From Thermofilaceae archaeon (GTDB lineage: Archaea > Thermoproteota > Thermoprotei > Thermofilales > Thermofilaceae): 64,000 bases of DNA. The notes under the pieces were generated by a model. The model saw only the letters and a list, made by a program, of their open reading frames with translations, made no database searches and was not told where the DNA came from. The stretch spans positions 1 to 64,000 of the forward strand of contig JAVYQJ010000005.1 in the NCBI GenBank assembly GCA_038731975.1, in the 5' to 3' direction. Position 1 is the stretch's first letter, and every line of letters begins with the position of its first letter. This document shows positions 41,850-51,142 of the stretch, piece after piece. The position numbers and the translations under genes are program-made.

Positions 41850-42563
41850 GTGTCCGTGAGGCTGCTCACGCCCCGCGTCTTTGAGGCTTTGAAGACCGCG
41901 TTGACAGTTGAGGTGCTGGTCGGTGATGGGGGGCTGGCTAGGGGCGCCCCTCCAACCCGGGAGTCCGGCGGGCTGGAGGTTCTGCGGCTGCTCGAGGCTA
42001 GGCCTCTCGCCGTGAACTTCCAGGTGGGTGAGGGGGAGGTTCGGGTCGGGTGCGGGGACGGCGTGATGAGCGACTTCGAGATCGAGGCTTTCGGGGAGTA
42101 CGGGAGGGTTGTGAGCGGGATGCGGGAGGAGGTTCCCGTGGGAGAGGTTGAGCGTCTGCGCGTGAAGGGGTTGCGCTTCGTTGAGGAGGAGAGGGTGGGT
42201 GATCTGCCGCGGGGCGTGCTGCCGGTGGGCGGGGTGGTGGATCTCCTCTACCTGCCGCGCGACGATACGGTGATCCTCCCCTACAGGTTCAATAGGGTTA
42301 GGCTGGGTGAGCGCCGGGAGCTGTGCTTCGTTCTGCCGAAGAGCTTCCTCAGGGAGAGGGCGAGAGCCGTCCACCCCGTCTACGGGAGGGTGTACGAGGG
42401 GGAGGTGGTGGGCGTTGAAGTGGATGTTCGGGAGCTCGTGCGCGGTGGATACCCTCAGCTGGCTGTTGTCTCCTCCTGGCGGAGGTTTGGGGGTCGGTTG
42501 AGCATCCTGCGCGTGCTGGGGGACGAGGATCTGAGGGAGCTTCTGTCGAGCCTGGGTGTTTGA
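41850..42563 (+). CDS. Hypothetical protein, unknown function
   Basis: The protein has 237 residues and is rich in Val, Gly, Arg and Glu, with alternating beta-strand patterns (LAVNFQVGEGEVRVGCGDGVM, DTVILPYRFNRVRLGERRELCFVLP, EGEVVGVEVDVRELV). No membrane segment, signal peptide or known motif is visible. GTG 41850 fits a leaderless start 26-30 bases after CTTTAAG. The following prenyltransferase-like gene begins 1 base after its stop, so the two are translationally coupled and probably act together. It may be a partner subunit or modifying protein; that is a guess from position only. Confidence 0.55.
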   Translation: MSVRLLTPRVFEALKTALTVEVLVGDGGLARGAPPTRESGGLEVLRLLEARPLAVNFQVGEGEVRVGCGDGVMSDFEIEAFGEYGRVVSGMREEVPVGEVERLRVKGLRFVEEERVGDLPRGVLPVGGVVDLLYLPRDDTVILPYRFNRVRLGERRELCFVLPKSFLRERARAVHPVYGRVYEGEVVGVEVDVRELVRGGYPQLAVVSSWRRFGGRLSILRVLGDEDLRELLSSLGV

Positions 42564-42564
42564 A

Positions 42565-43503
42565 ATGGCGGGGGGCTTGTACGCGCTGGTCGACCTCGAC
42601 AGGGTGGTCGAGTACGTGCTATCGAAGCGGGGGAGCGACGGCGGCTACCTCTCCTTCCAGTACATGGACATGTTCGAGTCGTCGGCTGAGGACACTTTCT
42701 ACGCCCTCTCAATCCTCTCCACGCTGAAGGTTGACCCTCCGCAAGCCGACGCTACAATCGGATTCCTGAGGCGCCTGCAGGATCCGTCGGGTGGCTACAG
42801 GAGCGTTGAAGTAGCGTACTACTCGCTGCTGGCTCTCGATCTACTGGGCGCTAAGCCGGCTGACCCGGAGGGGGCTGCCCGCTTCCTCCTCGGGGCCCTG
42901 GAGGCGACCCTCGCGGAGCAGAACGGTCACGCGTGGCTCCTCCTCGACGAGAAGCCGCTGATCGATGAGAAGGGCGTCCTCCGATCGAAGGATGCCACCT
43001 ACATCATTACGCCGGCTGACGTCACCCCCTGGTTGAACAGGGTTTCAATGATCGTCCTCGCGCTCGACAAGCTCGGCGGCATGGCGGATCGCTACGCTGA
43101 AGCTGCCGCAGCCGCGATGCTCAAGAGCCGGAACGGTGGAGGGTTCGGCCACCCCGTGCCCCAGCTTGAGTACACCTACTGGGCTGTCGAGGGCTTGAGC
43201 GCGCTGCACCGATTCGACACGCCGGCCGAGACTGTGAAGTGGGTTCTAGCGTGCGAGAACGAGAGCGGCGGCTTCAGCGCAACCCCCTACTCCAGGAACT
43301 ACTTTGTCGAAAACCTGTACTACGGATTGAAAACGCTGCAGAAGCTGGGGTCATCCCCGAGGTACGTGCGCAGCCACTTGAGGTACGTTTCAAGCTTGCA
43401 GAACGCTAACGGAGGCTTCCGCCGCACAACCACGCACGGCGTATCGAGCCTCGAATACACGTTCTACGCTGTGCAATCGCTGAAGCTTCTAGGCCACCTG
43501 TAG
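42565..43503 (+). CDS. Prenyltransferase/terpene-cyclase-like alpha-alpha toroid protein
   Basis: The protein has about 312 residues with repeated motifs of the alpha/alpha-toroid fold: RGSDGGYLSFQYMDMFESSAEDTFYALSIL, LQDPSGGYRSVEVAYYSLLAL, NGGGFGHPVPQLEYTYWAVEGL, ENESGGFSATPYSRNYFVENLYYGL and LQNANGGFRRTTTHGVSSLEYTFYAVQSL. This resembles protein prenyltransferase beta subunits. The usual zinc ligands (Asp, Cys, His) are not obvious, so catalysis is uncertain. The start is ATG 42565, 1 base after the upstream stop. Archaeal toroid proteins of this kind have no settled role. Confidence 0.7.
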   Translation: MAGGLYALVDLDRVVEYVLSKRGSDGGYLSFQYMDMFESSAEDTFYALSILSTLKVDPPQADATIGFLRRLQDPSGGYRSVEVAYYSLLALDLLGAKPADPEGAARFLLGALEATLAEQNGHAWLLLDEKPLIDEKGVLRSKDATYIITPADVTPWLNRVSMIVLALDKLGGMADRYAEAAAAAMLKSRNGGGFGHPVPQLEYTYWAVEGLSALHRFDTPAETVKWVLACENESGGFSATPYSRNYFVENLYYGLKTLQKLGSSPRYVRSHLRYVSSLQNANGGFRRTTTHGVSSLEYTFYAVQSLKLLGHL

Positions 43504-43669
43504 CAGCCTCTAGCTTGCATTTCCCGTCTTGCTCGAAAAAGCGGTGCGCAGTCTGCAGTAACGGTGAGCGCCACCGTTTATCACCGTTTACCGTGATCAA
43601 CGAATAAAATGGCACTCCACAGGAGATCATCGCAATTTTATCGTAAGGAATTCGATCTCGGCTTGGAGA
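43504..43669. repeat. Short inverted and direct repeats between convergent genes
   Basis: The gap holds ACGGTGAGCGCCACCGT (inverted ACGGTG/CACCGT) directly followed by a second CACCGTTTA and ATCACC...GTGAT-like arms near 43579-43601. It lies between two gene ends, so it may be a termination structure. No gene is seen. Confidence 0.3.
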
Positions 43670-45247
43670 CTATTTGTGCTGGATCTCGGAGCCTTCGGGT
43701 ACCCCCCACCCTCCGCCTCCGGGGGTTTCTACGATGACTTCATCGCCGGCCTCCAGGTCGGTTGTGAACTTGCTCGGCATCTCCAGCACCCTTCCGTCCC
43801 GTTTCTTGATCGTGACTCTGCCTGGCGCCCCCGGTTCCCCTCCCTGGAGCCCGTAGGGGCCTCTTCTGAAGCGGTCGGCCAGTATCGAGAGCCTGCAGGG
43901 TTTCAGGGCGATGAAGGATCTCACGATGCCGTCCCCGCCCCTGTACCTACCCCTCCCTCCGCTCCCCTCTCTAATCCTGTAGGCGGTGTAGAGGATCGGG
44001 TAGCTCCTCTCGGCGACCTCTATCGGCGTGTTCAGCGTGTTGGTCATGTTGACGTGGACCCCGCTCACCCCGTCCCTGCAGGGCCTGGCTCCGGTGCCGC
44101 CGCCGACGGTCTCGTAGTAGGCCCAGTAGCCGCCCTCGCTCACACCGCCGAGCATTACGTTCATCATCGTCCCCGAGCCCGCGGCCGGCACCCTCTCGGG
44201 CACAGCCTCCGCCAGGGCCCGGAGAACCACGTCGGCCACCCTCTGGCTCGTCTCGAGGTTCCCGCCCGAAACGGGGGCTGGCTTGCGCGGGTTGAGCAGG
44301 GAGCCCTCCGGCGCGTACACCTCGACGAGGCTGTAGAAGCCCTCGTTCGTCGGGATCTCACCGCCCATCACCGCTCTAACCGCGAAGCTCACTGCGGCGT
44401 ACGTAACCCCGAACACAGCGTTGAGGGGGGCTTCCACCTGGCTGGAGGTGCCTGTGAAGTCCACGCTGACCCCGCCCCCGCGGATCTCGACTCGCGCCCT
44501 TATCGCTAGGTCCTCCTCACCCAGCTCGACAAAATCCTCGGCCTCGTACACCCCGCCCCTCCAACCGGAGATGCGCTTCGCGGCAAGGGCCCTCGCGTAC
44601 TCGATCGACTCGGACCAGGCTTCGAGGACTCGGCTCGAGCCGTACCTCCCCATGAGCTCCAGCACCCTCTTCACCCCCAGCTGCACCACAGCGGCTTGCG
44701 CTCGGAGGTCGCACGCGACGATCCGGGGCGTCTTGCTGTTGGCCGCTATCATCTCCAGCAGGTCGCGGTCGATCGACCCCCTTCTGACCAGCTTCACGGG
44801 CGGCACGATGAAGCCCTCCTCGTAGAGCGTCCTAGCCGCTGGGTTGATGCTGCCCGGGGCGGGGCCGCCGACGTCGACGTGGTGCGCCTTGCAGGCCACG
44901 TACGCCACGACCTCGCCTCCGCTGACGACGGGGGCGACGACCGTAACATCGTTCAGGTGGGTACCCGAAATGTACGGGTCGTTGAGTACCAGAGCGTCAC
45001 CCTCCTCCAGCTCGACGCCGCTCCCCCTGAGCCACTCCAGCACGTTTCGTACGCAGACCCTGAAGGAGCCGAGGTGGACCGGGATGTGCTCCGCTTGAGC
45101 GACGATCCTCCCCTCCCCGTCGGCCACGGCGCAGCTCAGATCAACCCGCTCCCTGATGTTCGGGGAAAGCGCCGACCGCTTCAGCGCGACCCCCATCTCC
45201 TCCGCGATGAAGACCGTGGCCTTGTGGATGAGCTCCCACGACGGCAT
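43670..45247 (-). CDS. hyuB: Hydantoinase B/oxoprolinase-family protein
   Basis: This 525-residue HyuB-type subunit has the features SWELIHKATVFIAEEMGVALKRSALSPNIRERVDLSCAV, ALVLNDPYISGTHLNDVTVVAPV, HHVDVGGPAPGS and GGDGIVRSFIAL. It acts with HyuA to open 5-membered imide or lactam rings (hydantoins, 5-oxoproline, acetone-carboxylase-like substrates) with ATP. The exact substrate is unknown. Its start lies 1 base after the HyuA stop, so the two are coupled in one operon. Confidence 0.9.
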   Translation of the reverse strand: MPSWELIHKATVFIAEEMGVALKRSALSPNIRERVDLSCAVADGEGRIVAQAEHIPVHLGSFRVCVRNVLEWLRGSGVELEEGDALVLNDPYISGTHLNDVTVVAPVVSGGEVVAYVACKAHHVDVGGPAPGSINPAARTLYEEGFIVPPVKLVRRGSIDRDLLEMIAANSKTPRIVACDLRAQAAVVQLGVKRVLELMGRYGSSRVLEAWSESIEYARALAAKRISGWRGGVYEAEDFVELGEEDLAIRARVEIRGGGVSVDFTGTSSQVEAPLNAVFGVTYAAVSFAVRAVMGGEIPTNEGFYSLVEVYAPEGSLLNPRKPAPVSGGNLETSQRVADVVLRALAEAVPERVPAAGSGTMMNVMLGGVSEGGYWAYYETVGGGTGARPCRDGVSGVHVNMTNTLNTPIEVAERSYPILYTAYRIREGSGGRGRYRGGDGIVRSFIALKPCRLSILADRFRRGPYGLQGGEPGAPGRVTIKKRDGRVLEMPSKFTTDLEAGDEVIVETPGGGGWGVPEGSEIQHK

Positions 45248-45248
45248 G

Positions 45249-47228
45249 CTAGCCCACCCGAACGAGCCTCAGCTCGCCGAGGTTACCCACGCTGAACTCC
45301 CACCCTGGTGGCACCACGGTCGTGGAGGAGTACTCCTCAACGATCGCCGGCCCCTCGCCCACGAAGCCGACCGGAAGGCTCTCCCTCCTGTAAACGGGTG
45401 TCTCAACCCACCCGTCTTCAAAGAAGACCCTCCTCGAACCCGGCTTCACCGGCTCGCCCGCCGGGGGCCGCGGTAGCCCGGGCTTGGGCCTCAGCTTCAC
45501 TGCGAAGACCCTGGCCACGACGATCTCCACGTCCAACCCGAGCGTAAAGCCGAAGGTTGCCTCATGCCTCTCCTCGAAGGCTCGCTTCACGGATTCGAGG
45601 CTTGCGGGCCTTCCCACGGGTACCGTGAGCTCCCATCCCTGACCCCTGTACCTGACGTCGGCGCTCCTAACGAAGTAATCGGCGTGGCCGAGCCTCTCCG
45701 TCAACGACTCCTCCATCCTCCTGTACGTCTCCTCCAGCGCCTCAGGGTCGGGGTAGGCGCTTCTCGCCTCAAACCTCCAGTCCGCGGCGAGCAAACCCCA
45801 CGCGCTGAACAGGCCGGGGTGGGGTGGCACAAGCACCTCTCTGATCCCCAGCTCCTCCGCCAGAAAGGCTGCGAACTGCGGTCCAGCGCCCCCGAAGGCT
45901 ACGAGGACGTGGTCCGCCGGGTCGAAGCCCCTCTCCACGGTGACGAGCCTCACACCCCTCGCCATCTCCAGGTTGATCAGCTCCAAGGCCCTGGCAGCCA
46001 CATCCGCCGGGTCGCCGAGCCTGGAGAGGGCTGTCTCCGCGGCTCTCCTGTCCAAGCGCAGGCTGCCGTCGAGCAGGCTTTCACCGAGCCTACCCAGCAC
46101 GAGGTTCGCGTCCGTGACCGTCGGCTCGCGGCCGCCCCTACCGTAGCAGGCCGGCCCGGGCTCCGAACCCGCGCTTACGGGGCCCACCGCTAAGGCTCCC
46201 GCCTCATCCCTCCAGATGATGGTTCCTCCCCCAGCGGACACCTCGGCCAAGTCGATGAACGGGAACCTGACCGGGTGGCCGGAGCCCTTGACTACGCGGC
46301 CGTGGTGTGACTCGCCTCCCACCTCGTACTCCGTCGTCACCTCCACCTCGCCGTTCGCCACGACGGCCGCCTTCGCCGTCGTGCCGCCCATGTCGAAGCT
46401 GATGACCCTGCCGAGGCCCAGCATCCTGGCCAGCTCCGCCGCGGCTACGGCACCGGCCGCGGGCCCGCTCTCGATGATCTGCACCGGCCTCTCTGCCGCC
46501 TCCCTCGAGTCCACAAGCCCGCCGCTGCTCGACATCAGGTAGAGCCCCCTGACTCCTATCCCCTCCAGCTCACCCGCCAGGCTGGTGAGGTACCTCGAGA
46601 CTAGAGGTTGCAGCACCGCGTTGACGAGGGTCGTTGAAGCCCTCTCGTACTCCCGCGGCTCCGGGGCGACGCGGTGGGACAGCGAGACGTACCGAACGTG
46701 CTTCGACAGGATCCTACCAGTCAGCTCCTCATGCTCGGGGCGCAGGTAGGAGTGGAGGAGGCAGACGGCTGCGCTCTCGACGCCCAGCTCCCTCAGCTTC
46801 AGGCCCAGCTCCTCGACCTCGGCCTGATTCAAAGGCTTCAGAACTCTGCCGCTCGCGTCAACCCTTTCGTCGAGCTCGAAGCGCAGCTCCCTCGGGGCTA
46901 GCGGCCTAGGCTTCTCGAAGAAGAGGTCGTAGAGGCGGGGCCGATTCTGCCTCCCAATCTCGATGATATCCCTGAAACCCTTCGTTGTGACGAAGGCGGT
47001 ACGGGGGGGCTCCAACCCCCTCTGCCCCCTCAGCGCGTTCGTGGCGAGCGTCGTGGCGTGGACGACCTCCCTCACCGGGCTTCTTGCGGCGATCCTTCTC
47101 AACCCCTCGACAACCGCTCTCTCAGGCTCACGCGGCGTGGAGAGGACCTTGAGGAAACCCAACTGCCCGTCGCGCGATAGGTACAGGAGGTCGGTGAAGG
47201 TCCCGCCGACATCGACGGCGGCAAGCAT
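45249..47228 (-). CDS. hyuA: Hydantoinase A/oxoprolinase-family protein
   Basis: The protein is about 659 residues, with an N-terminal actin-like ATPase domain (AAVDVGGTFTDLLYL), HATTLATNALRGQRG, IISFDMGGTTAKAAVV (second phosphate motif) and VSAGGGTIIW. It pairs with HyuB in an ATP-dependent amidohydrolase. ATG 47228 is the start: TTTTATAGG lies 26 bases upstream, and the conserved domain begins here. An in-frame frame extending to 47345 adds 39 residues that would include the promoter. It heads the operon. Confidence 0.9.
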   Translation of the reverse strand: MLAAVDVGGTFTDLLYLSRDGQLGFLKVLSTPREPERAVVEGLRRIAARSPVREVVHATTLATNALRGQRGLEPPRTAFVTTKGFRDIIEIGRQNRPRLYDLFFEKPRPLAPRELRFELDERVDASGRVLKPLNQAEVEELGLKLRELGVESAAVCLLHSYLRPEHEELTGRILSKHVRYVSLSHRVAPEPREYERASTTLVNAVLQPLVSRYLTSLAGELEGIGVRGLYLMSSSGGLVDSREAAERPVQIIESGPAAGAVAAAELARMLGLGRVISFDMGGTTAKAAVVANGEVEVTTEYEVGGESHHGRVVKGSGHPVRFPFIDLAEVSAGGGTIIWRDEAGALAVGPVSAGSEPGPACYGRGGREPTVTDANLVLGRLGESLLDGSLRLDRRAAETALSRLGDPADVAARALELINLEMARGVRLVTVERGFDPADHVLVAFGGAGPQFAAFLAEELGIREVLVPPHPGLFSAWGLLAADWRFEARSAYPDPEALEETYRRMEESLTERLGHADYFVRSADVRYRGQGWELTVPVGRPASLESVKRAFEERHEATFGFTLGLDVEIVVARVFAVKLRPKPGLPRPPAGEPVKPGSRRVFFEDGWVETPVYRRESLPVGFVGEGPAIVEEYSSTTVVPPGWEFSVGNLGELRLVRVG

Positions 47229-47497
47229 CGAGGGTTCGCTAACCCAGCCTATAAAAGCTGAGTGCAGGATCAAGAGGGTGAGCACCGCGCTGCGAAGGTT
47301 ATACCTGACCCGTCGACGAGCCTGCGCCAAAACCCTGCGCCGCAACTAAGAGGCGACCTTGGTCGCTACATCCGGGTAGGCCTGAGCGCGGCTGAAGCTT
47401 CAGGGGGTGCAGGACCCACTTGCCCAATGCGGAAACAAAGTTTCGGGTTTTACCAGTTGCGCCTAATCCGCCTATCAAAAAACCTAGACCTGTAGAT

Positions 47498-48023
47498 TCA
47501 CTTGTATCGAAGGGGTATTCTAAGCTCAGTGCTTTTGTCGAATATGTGTAGGTTCGCGGGATCGAGGTACAGCGTAACGTCCCTCCTTGTTGGCTTCTCC
47601 CTGGCCAAAACTCGGAGGGTGGTACCTCCAACATCGACGTGGAGGATGTACTCGTTCCCCAAGTTTTCGATCAATAGGAGTTCACCCTTCAGTTCCAACC
47701 CCCTCGGGACTGGCTGCAGGCTGAGGTCCTCAGGCCTGACTCCTACGATAACCTGCTTGCCAACGTATTCCTCTGGGACGTTGTTGACGGGGATCCTGGC
47801 GAAACCGGCATCTATACAAGCCTCCTGCACCACTCCATCGAAGAAGTTGATTGGTGGAGACCCGATGAAGTGCGCAACGAACCGGTGGACCGGCTCTCGA
47901 TAGATTTCGTCGGGTGTCCCCACTTGCACCAGCCTACCCTTGTTCATCACCGCGATTCTATCCGCTAGAACCATCGCCTCGACCTGGTCGTGCGTGACGT
48001 ACAGCGTCGTGATCCTCAGCGGA
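47498..48023 (-). pseudogene. Sugar-type ABC transporter ATPase, N-terminus lost
   Basis: The frame encodes only the end of a MalK/UgpC-type ATPase: [41 protein letters not shown], the H-loop region, then the OB-fold regulatory domain ([29 protein letters not shown]). Walker A, the signature and Walker B, about 175 residues, are missing. The frame continues past 48023 only into sequence antisense to the glycosidase. A complete member has about 365 residues. It is a 5' truncated remnant without a promoter of its own. Confidence 0.85.
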
Positions 48024-50117
48024 ATCACGGGCGAAGATGTAGCAAGGCTAGCGAGGGAGCTCCACTGCAACGTAATCGCGGTTTTCGCCAGGGATGCTTG
48101 GGGGAGGGCCTACTACAATAGTGGGGCTACAAGGAAAGCCGCAGCTCTCGGCTCGAGGGATTTCATACGTGAGTTAGTTGAAGCCGCCAGAAAGTCAAAC
48201 CTTAAGGTAGTTGTAATGGTTGGCCACACGACTGACCCTGAGCTTTACAGCGCAAACCCGGATTGGGCCCAGAGGAGGCTAGACGGCTCGGTCATCCACA
48301 TGGATACAAACCCCTCCCAGGAGGCTAACCCGGAACTGAGATGGCCGTTGATGTGCTTGAACTCCCCATTCCTCGAGAGGGTTTTGAAGGAAGTGAGTGA
48401 AGTGCTTGCCTACGGTGTTGACGGCGTTTTCCTCGACTCCTTCAGGTACATGCCGGACCTGGAGAGAGCTTGCTTCTGCGAGAGGTGCAGGAAGCTCCAT
48501 AGGGATGAAACGGGGCGGGATCTACCTGCGACCGAGGACTGGGATTCCCTGGCCTACAGGGAGAGCTTCCTGTGGAGGTACAAGGTCAACGTCAAAGCGA
48601 TCGAGCGCATTTACAACCTAGTCAAATCTCTAAGCAGGAATGCTCTACCCGTTTACAACAGCCACCCAGCCGGGTGGAAGGGTAGGGCAAACACGATTGT
48701 TGAGATGGCTAGGGACCACCTGGATGTAGTCTTCGCCGAGTGCTCTGAAGCGGACTACCAGCCCCCCGGTTTCCTAGCGGAAATGGTGAAGCTAACGCAG
48801 GCGCTCAGCGGGGGTAAGAGGGTCTGGGCTACCAGGAACGTGTTCCACATGGCGCTTACAACCACGCCGACGACGCCGATCGTGATCAAGCAGGGAGTCA
48901 GGGAGATTTTCGCGGCCGGCGGCGATCCGATGATCCTCGTGTTCAGCTCCGCTTTTGCGCAAACCAGCTCGTACCGCAGACCCGTATCCGAGGTGATGGC
49001 GGAGGTTGAAAGGCTTGAGGAGTTTATGGAGGGCGTTGAAAGGGTGAGGTACGCTGGCGTGGTCTATTCGAATCGGAGCAGAGACTGGGCTGGTCGAGGG
49101 GATCCGAGACACGTTACGGATGAGGTGAGGGGGCTCTACTACGCCCTTGCCTACAACGGCTTCCCGGTGGACTTCATCTCTGACTCTCGGTTGGATGAAG
49201 GCCGCCTCGCGGGCTTCGCTGGCATCCTCCTAGGTAACACGGCTTCCCTCTCTGAGCGCGCGGCAGCGCAGCTTGAGGCGTTCGTCGGAAGGGGTGGGGG
49301 CTTAGTGGCCTCCTTCCTAACGTCGAAGCTGGATGAGATGGGGAGGAGCCTCGAGGAGTTTCGGCTTTCAAGGCTTCTCGGAGTCTCCTACAGGGGTACG
49401 CTAAAGGCTAACTGGAGCTACGTGGTTATCACGGGCGATCATCCGGTTGTCAGAGGGGTTCCCGACCCAATCATAGTGTGGGGGGACTTTGACAGGGTGT
49501 TCAGGGATAGGAGGGTGCCGCCCTCACTCGCTTGGCATGCTATAGTGGAGCCTATAGAAGGCTCGCGAGTGCTAGGTAGGGTTGCGCTAGCGGCTGGGGA
49601 GTACGGGTACGAGTACGAAAACGGGAGATCCCCACCGCTCCTCGGACCGGAAACGAGCACTCCAGCTATCGTAGTAGGAGAGCAGCGCAGAACGGTTTAC
49701 TTCAGCGGGCAGCTGGGGAGACTCTACTGGAGGCTTGGGCTCCCCCATTATGAGGCTCTGATCGAGGGGGCTGTTAAGTGGGTGGCTGGCGAACCGCCGC
49801 TGAGGGCTTTCAGTAGGGGGCTCGTGCTCTTCGAGCCTTATGTGAGGAGCGGCCAGCTCCTGATCCACCTCGTCAATCTAACGTTCGATAGAAGGATCAT
49901 CCTGAGGGGGAACACTGATGATCCCACGATGTGGCATTCCACAGTTGAAACCGTCATGCCGCCGAGAGAAACCGTGCCCGTGGACGTTACGATTGAAATC
50001 AAGGGTTTCGAACCTCGTAAGGCAAGATCAGCTCTTACGGGCCGCGCGCTTGATCTAGTCGATGGTAGGCTCTCCTTGAAACTCGATGAGTACGAGATGG
50101 TAATCATCGACTTGTAG
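48021..50117 (+). pseudogene. Glycoside hydrolase-like TIM-barrel/beta-galactosidase-trimerisation protein, 5' end lost
   Basis: The frame opens at 47940, but residues before [22 protein letters not shown] are antisense to the ABC ATPase, so about 20-40 native N-terminal residues are gone. GTG 48009 is the nearest in-frame start. The remaining 698 codons are intact: a TIM-barrel ([39 protein letters not shown]), then a glutaminase-like trimerisation domain (YYALAYNGFPVDFISD, GILLGNTASLSERAAAQLEAFVGRGGGLVA). Such proteins occur in GH42- or GH29-like families. The 5' loss removes its promoter; it may be silent or expressed from a start inside. Confidence 0.65.
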
Positions 50118-50185
50118 GAGCGTAACGCAGCGTTACTGCGGCGCGACGTCGGAGGTCGGTCGTCCCTACGCTCATTTGAAGGTCT

Positions 50186-51130
50186 CTACTCGAACTCTAT
50201 GGTAGCCGGGGGCTTGTCAGTGACGTCGTAGAGCACGCGAGCCACCTCCGGCACTTCGTTGATGATGCGGTTGGCGATCCGCTTGAGCAGCAGGTAGGGG
50301 AGCTCGCTGGCCCTAGCCGTAACCGCGTCCTCGCTCTCCACCACCCTCACAGCTACTATGTAGCCGTAGACCCTCTTACCCCCTTTGACTCCCGTTGCCC
50401 TACCCTCGAGGAGGACGGCGAAGGCCTGGAAGGCGCCCAAGCCCCGAGTCTCCTCCTCAACGATCCTCGTGGCCCTCCTCACGATGTCCACCTTCTCCGG
50501 CGTCGCCTCGCCCACAACCCTGATGAGGAGCCCGGGACCGGGGAAGGGCATCTTCTCCGAGATCTCCTTCGGGAGGCCCAGGTACCTGGCCAGCTGCCTC
50601 ACCTGCGGCTTGTACAGCTCCCTGAGGGGTTCAACCACTTCGAAGCCGTAAGCCCTGGGGTCCAAACCCAGCTGCACCAGCACGTTGTGCTGCGTCTTCA
50701 CCCCGCCCACGGTCTCGATGATGTCGGGCGCGATCGTGCCCTGCACCAGGAACCTAGCCCCCCAGCTCTTCGCGGCTCTCCCTAGCACGGTGTAGAAGGT
50801 GTGCCTGAACGCCTTCCTCTTCTCCTCAGCGTCCCTCAACCCCCTAACGGCGTTGTAGAACTCATTCTTCGCGTCGATCAACTCCACATCTAGCCCGAGG
50901 CTCCTTAGGAGCTGGACCGTCGCCTCTGGCTCGCCCAACCTCCTGAAGCCGTCATCGATGTACACTGCCTTCAGCCGGTCGCCGAGCGCAATCCTCGCTA
51001 TCAGCGCTGAGACGGTGCTGTCAACACCGCCCGAGCAGGCGGCAATCGCACGCTCACCGCCCACCCTCGACCTTACTTCCTCCACTGCCTTCTCGAGGAA
51101 GGCTTTCGGATCGAACTCCACGCGGCCCAC
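50186..51130 (-). CDS. guaAb: GMP synthase, ATP-pyrophosphatase subunit
   Basis: This 314-residue subunit has the PP-loop AACSGGVDSTVSALIAR, FPGPGLLIRVVGEATPEKVDIVRRA (dimerisation/substrate region) and the C-terminal VLYDVTDKPPATIEFE with the conserved PP(A/G)TIE(W/F)E end. It adenylates XMP and accepts ammonia to give GMP. Archaea encode it separately from the glutamine amidotransferase subunit, which is not in this window. The start is GTG 51130, with TTTTTAATGG upstream. It follows the GH43-like gene on the same strand but probably has its own promoter. Confidence 0.95.
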   Translation of the reverse strand: MGRVEFDPKAFLEKAVEEVRSRVGGERAIAACSGGVDSTVSALIARIALGDRLKAVYIDDGFRRLGEPEATVQLLRSLGLDVELIDAKNEFYNAVRGLRDAEEKRKAFRHTFYTVLGRAAKSWGARFLVQGTIAPDIIETVGGVKTQHNVLVQLGLDPRAYGFEVVEPLRELYKPQVRQLARYLGLPKEISEKMPFPGPGLLIRVVGEATPEKVDIVRRATRIVEEETRGLGAFQAFAVLLEGRATGVKGGKRVYGYIVAVRVVESEDAVTARASELPYLLLKRIANRIINEVPEVARVLYDVTDKPPATIEFE

Positions 51131-51142
51131 GGGCGTTTGCCA

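Noticed and set aside
43676-45295. Long plus-strand frames opposite hyuB
   Set aside because: No recognisable domain; hyuB and hyuA are clear on the other strand.
47392-47403. 12-bp palindrome CTGAAGCTTCAG
   Set aside because: It lies between gene ends with no promoter or repeat copies nearby, so it may be chance.
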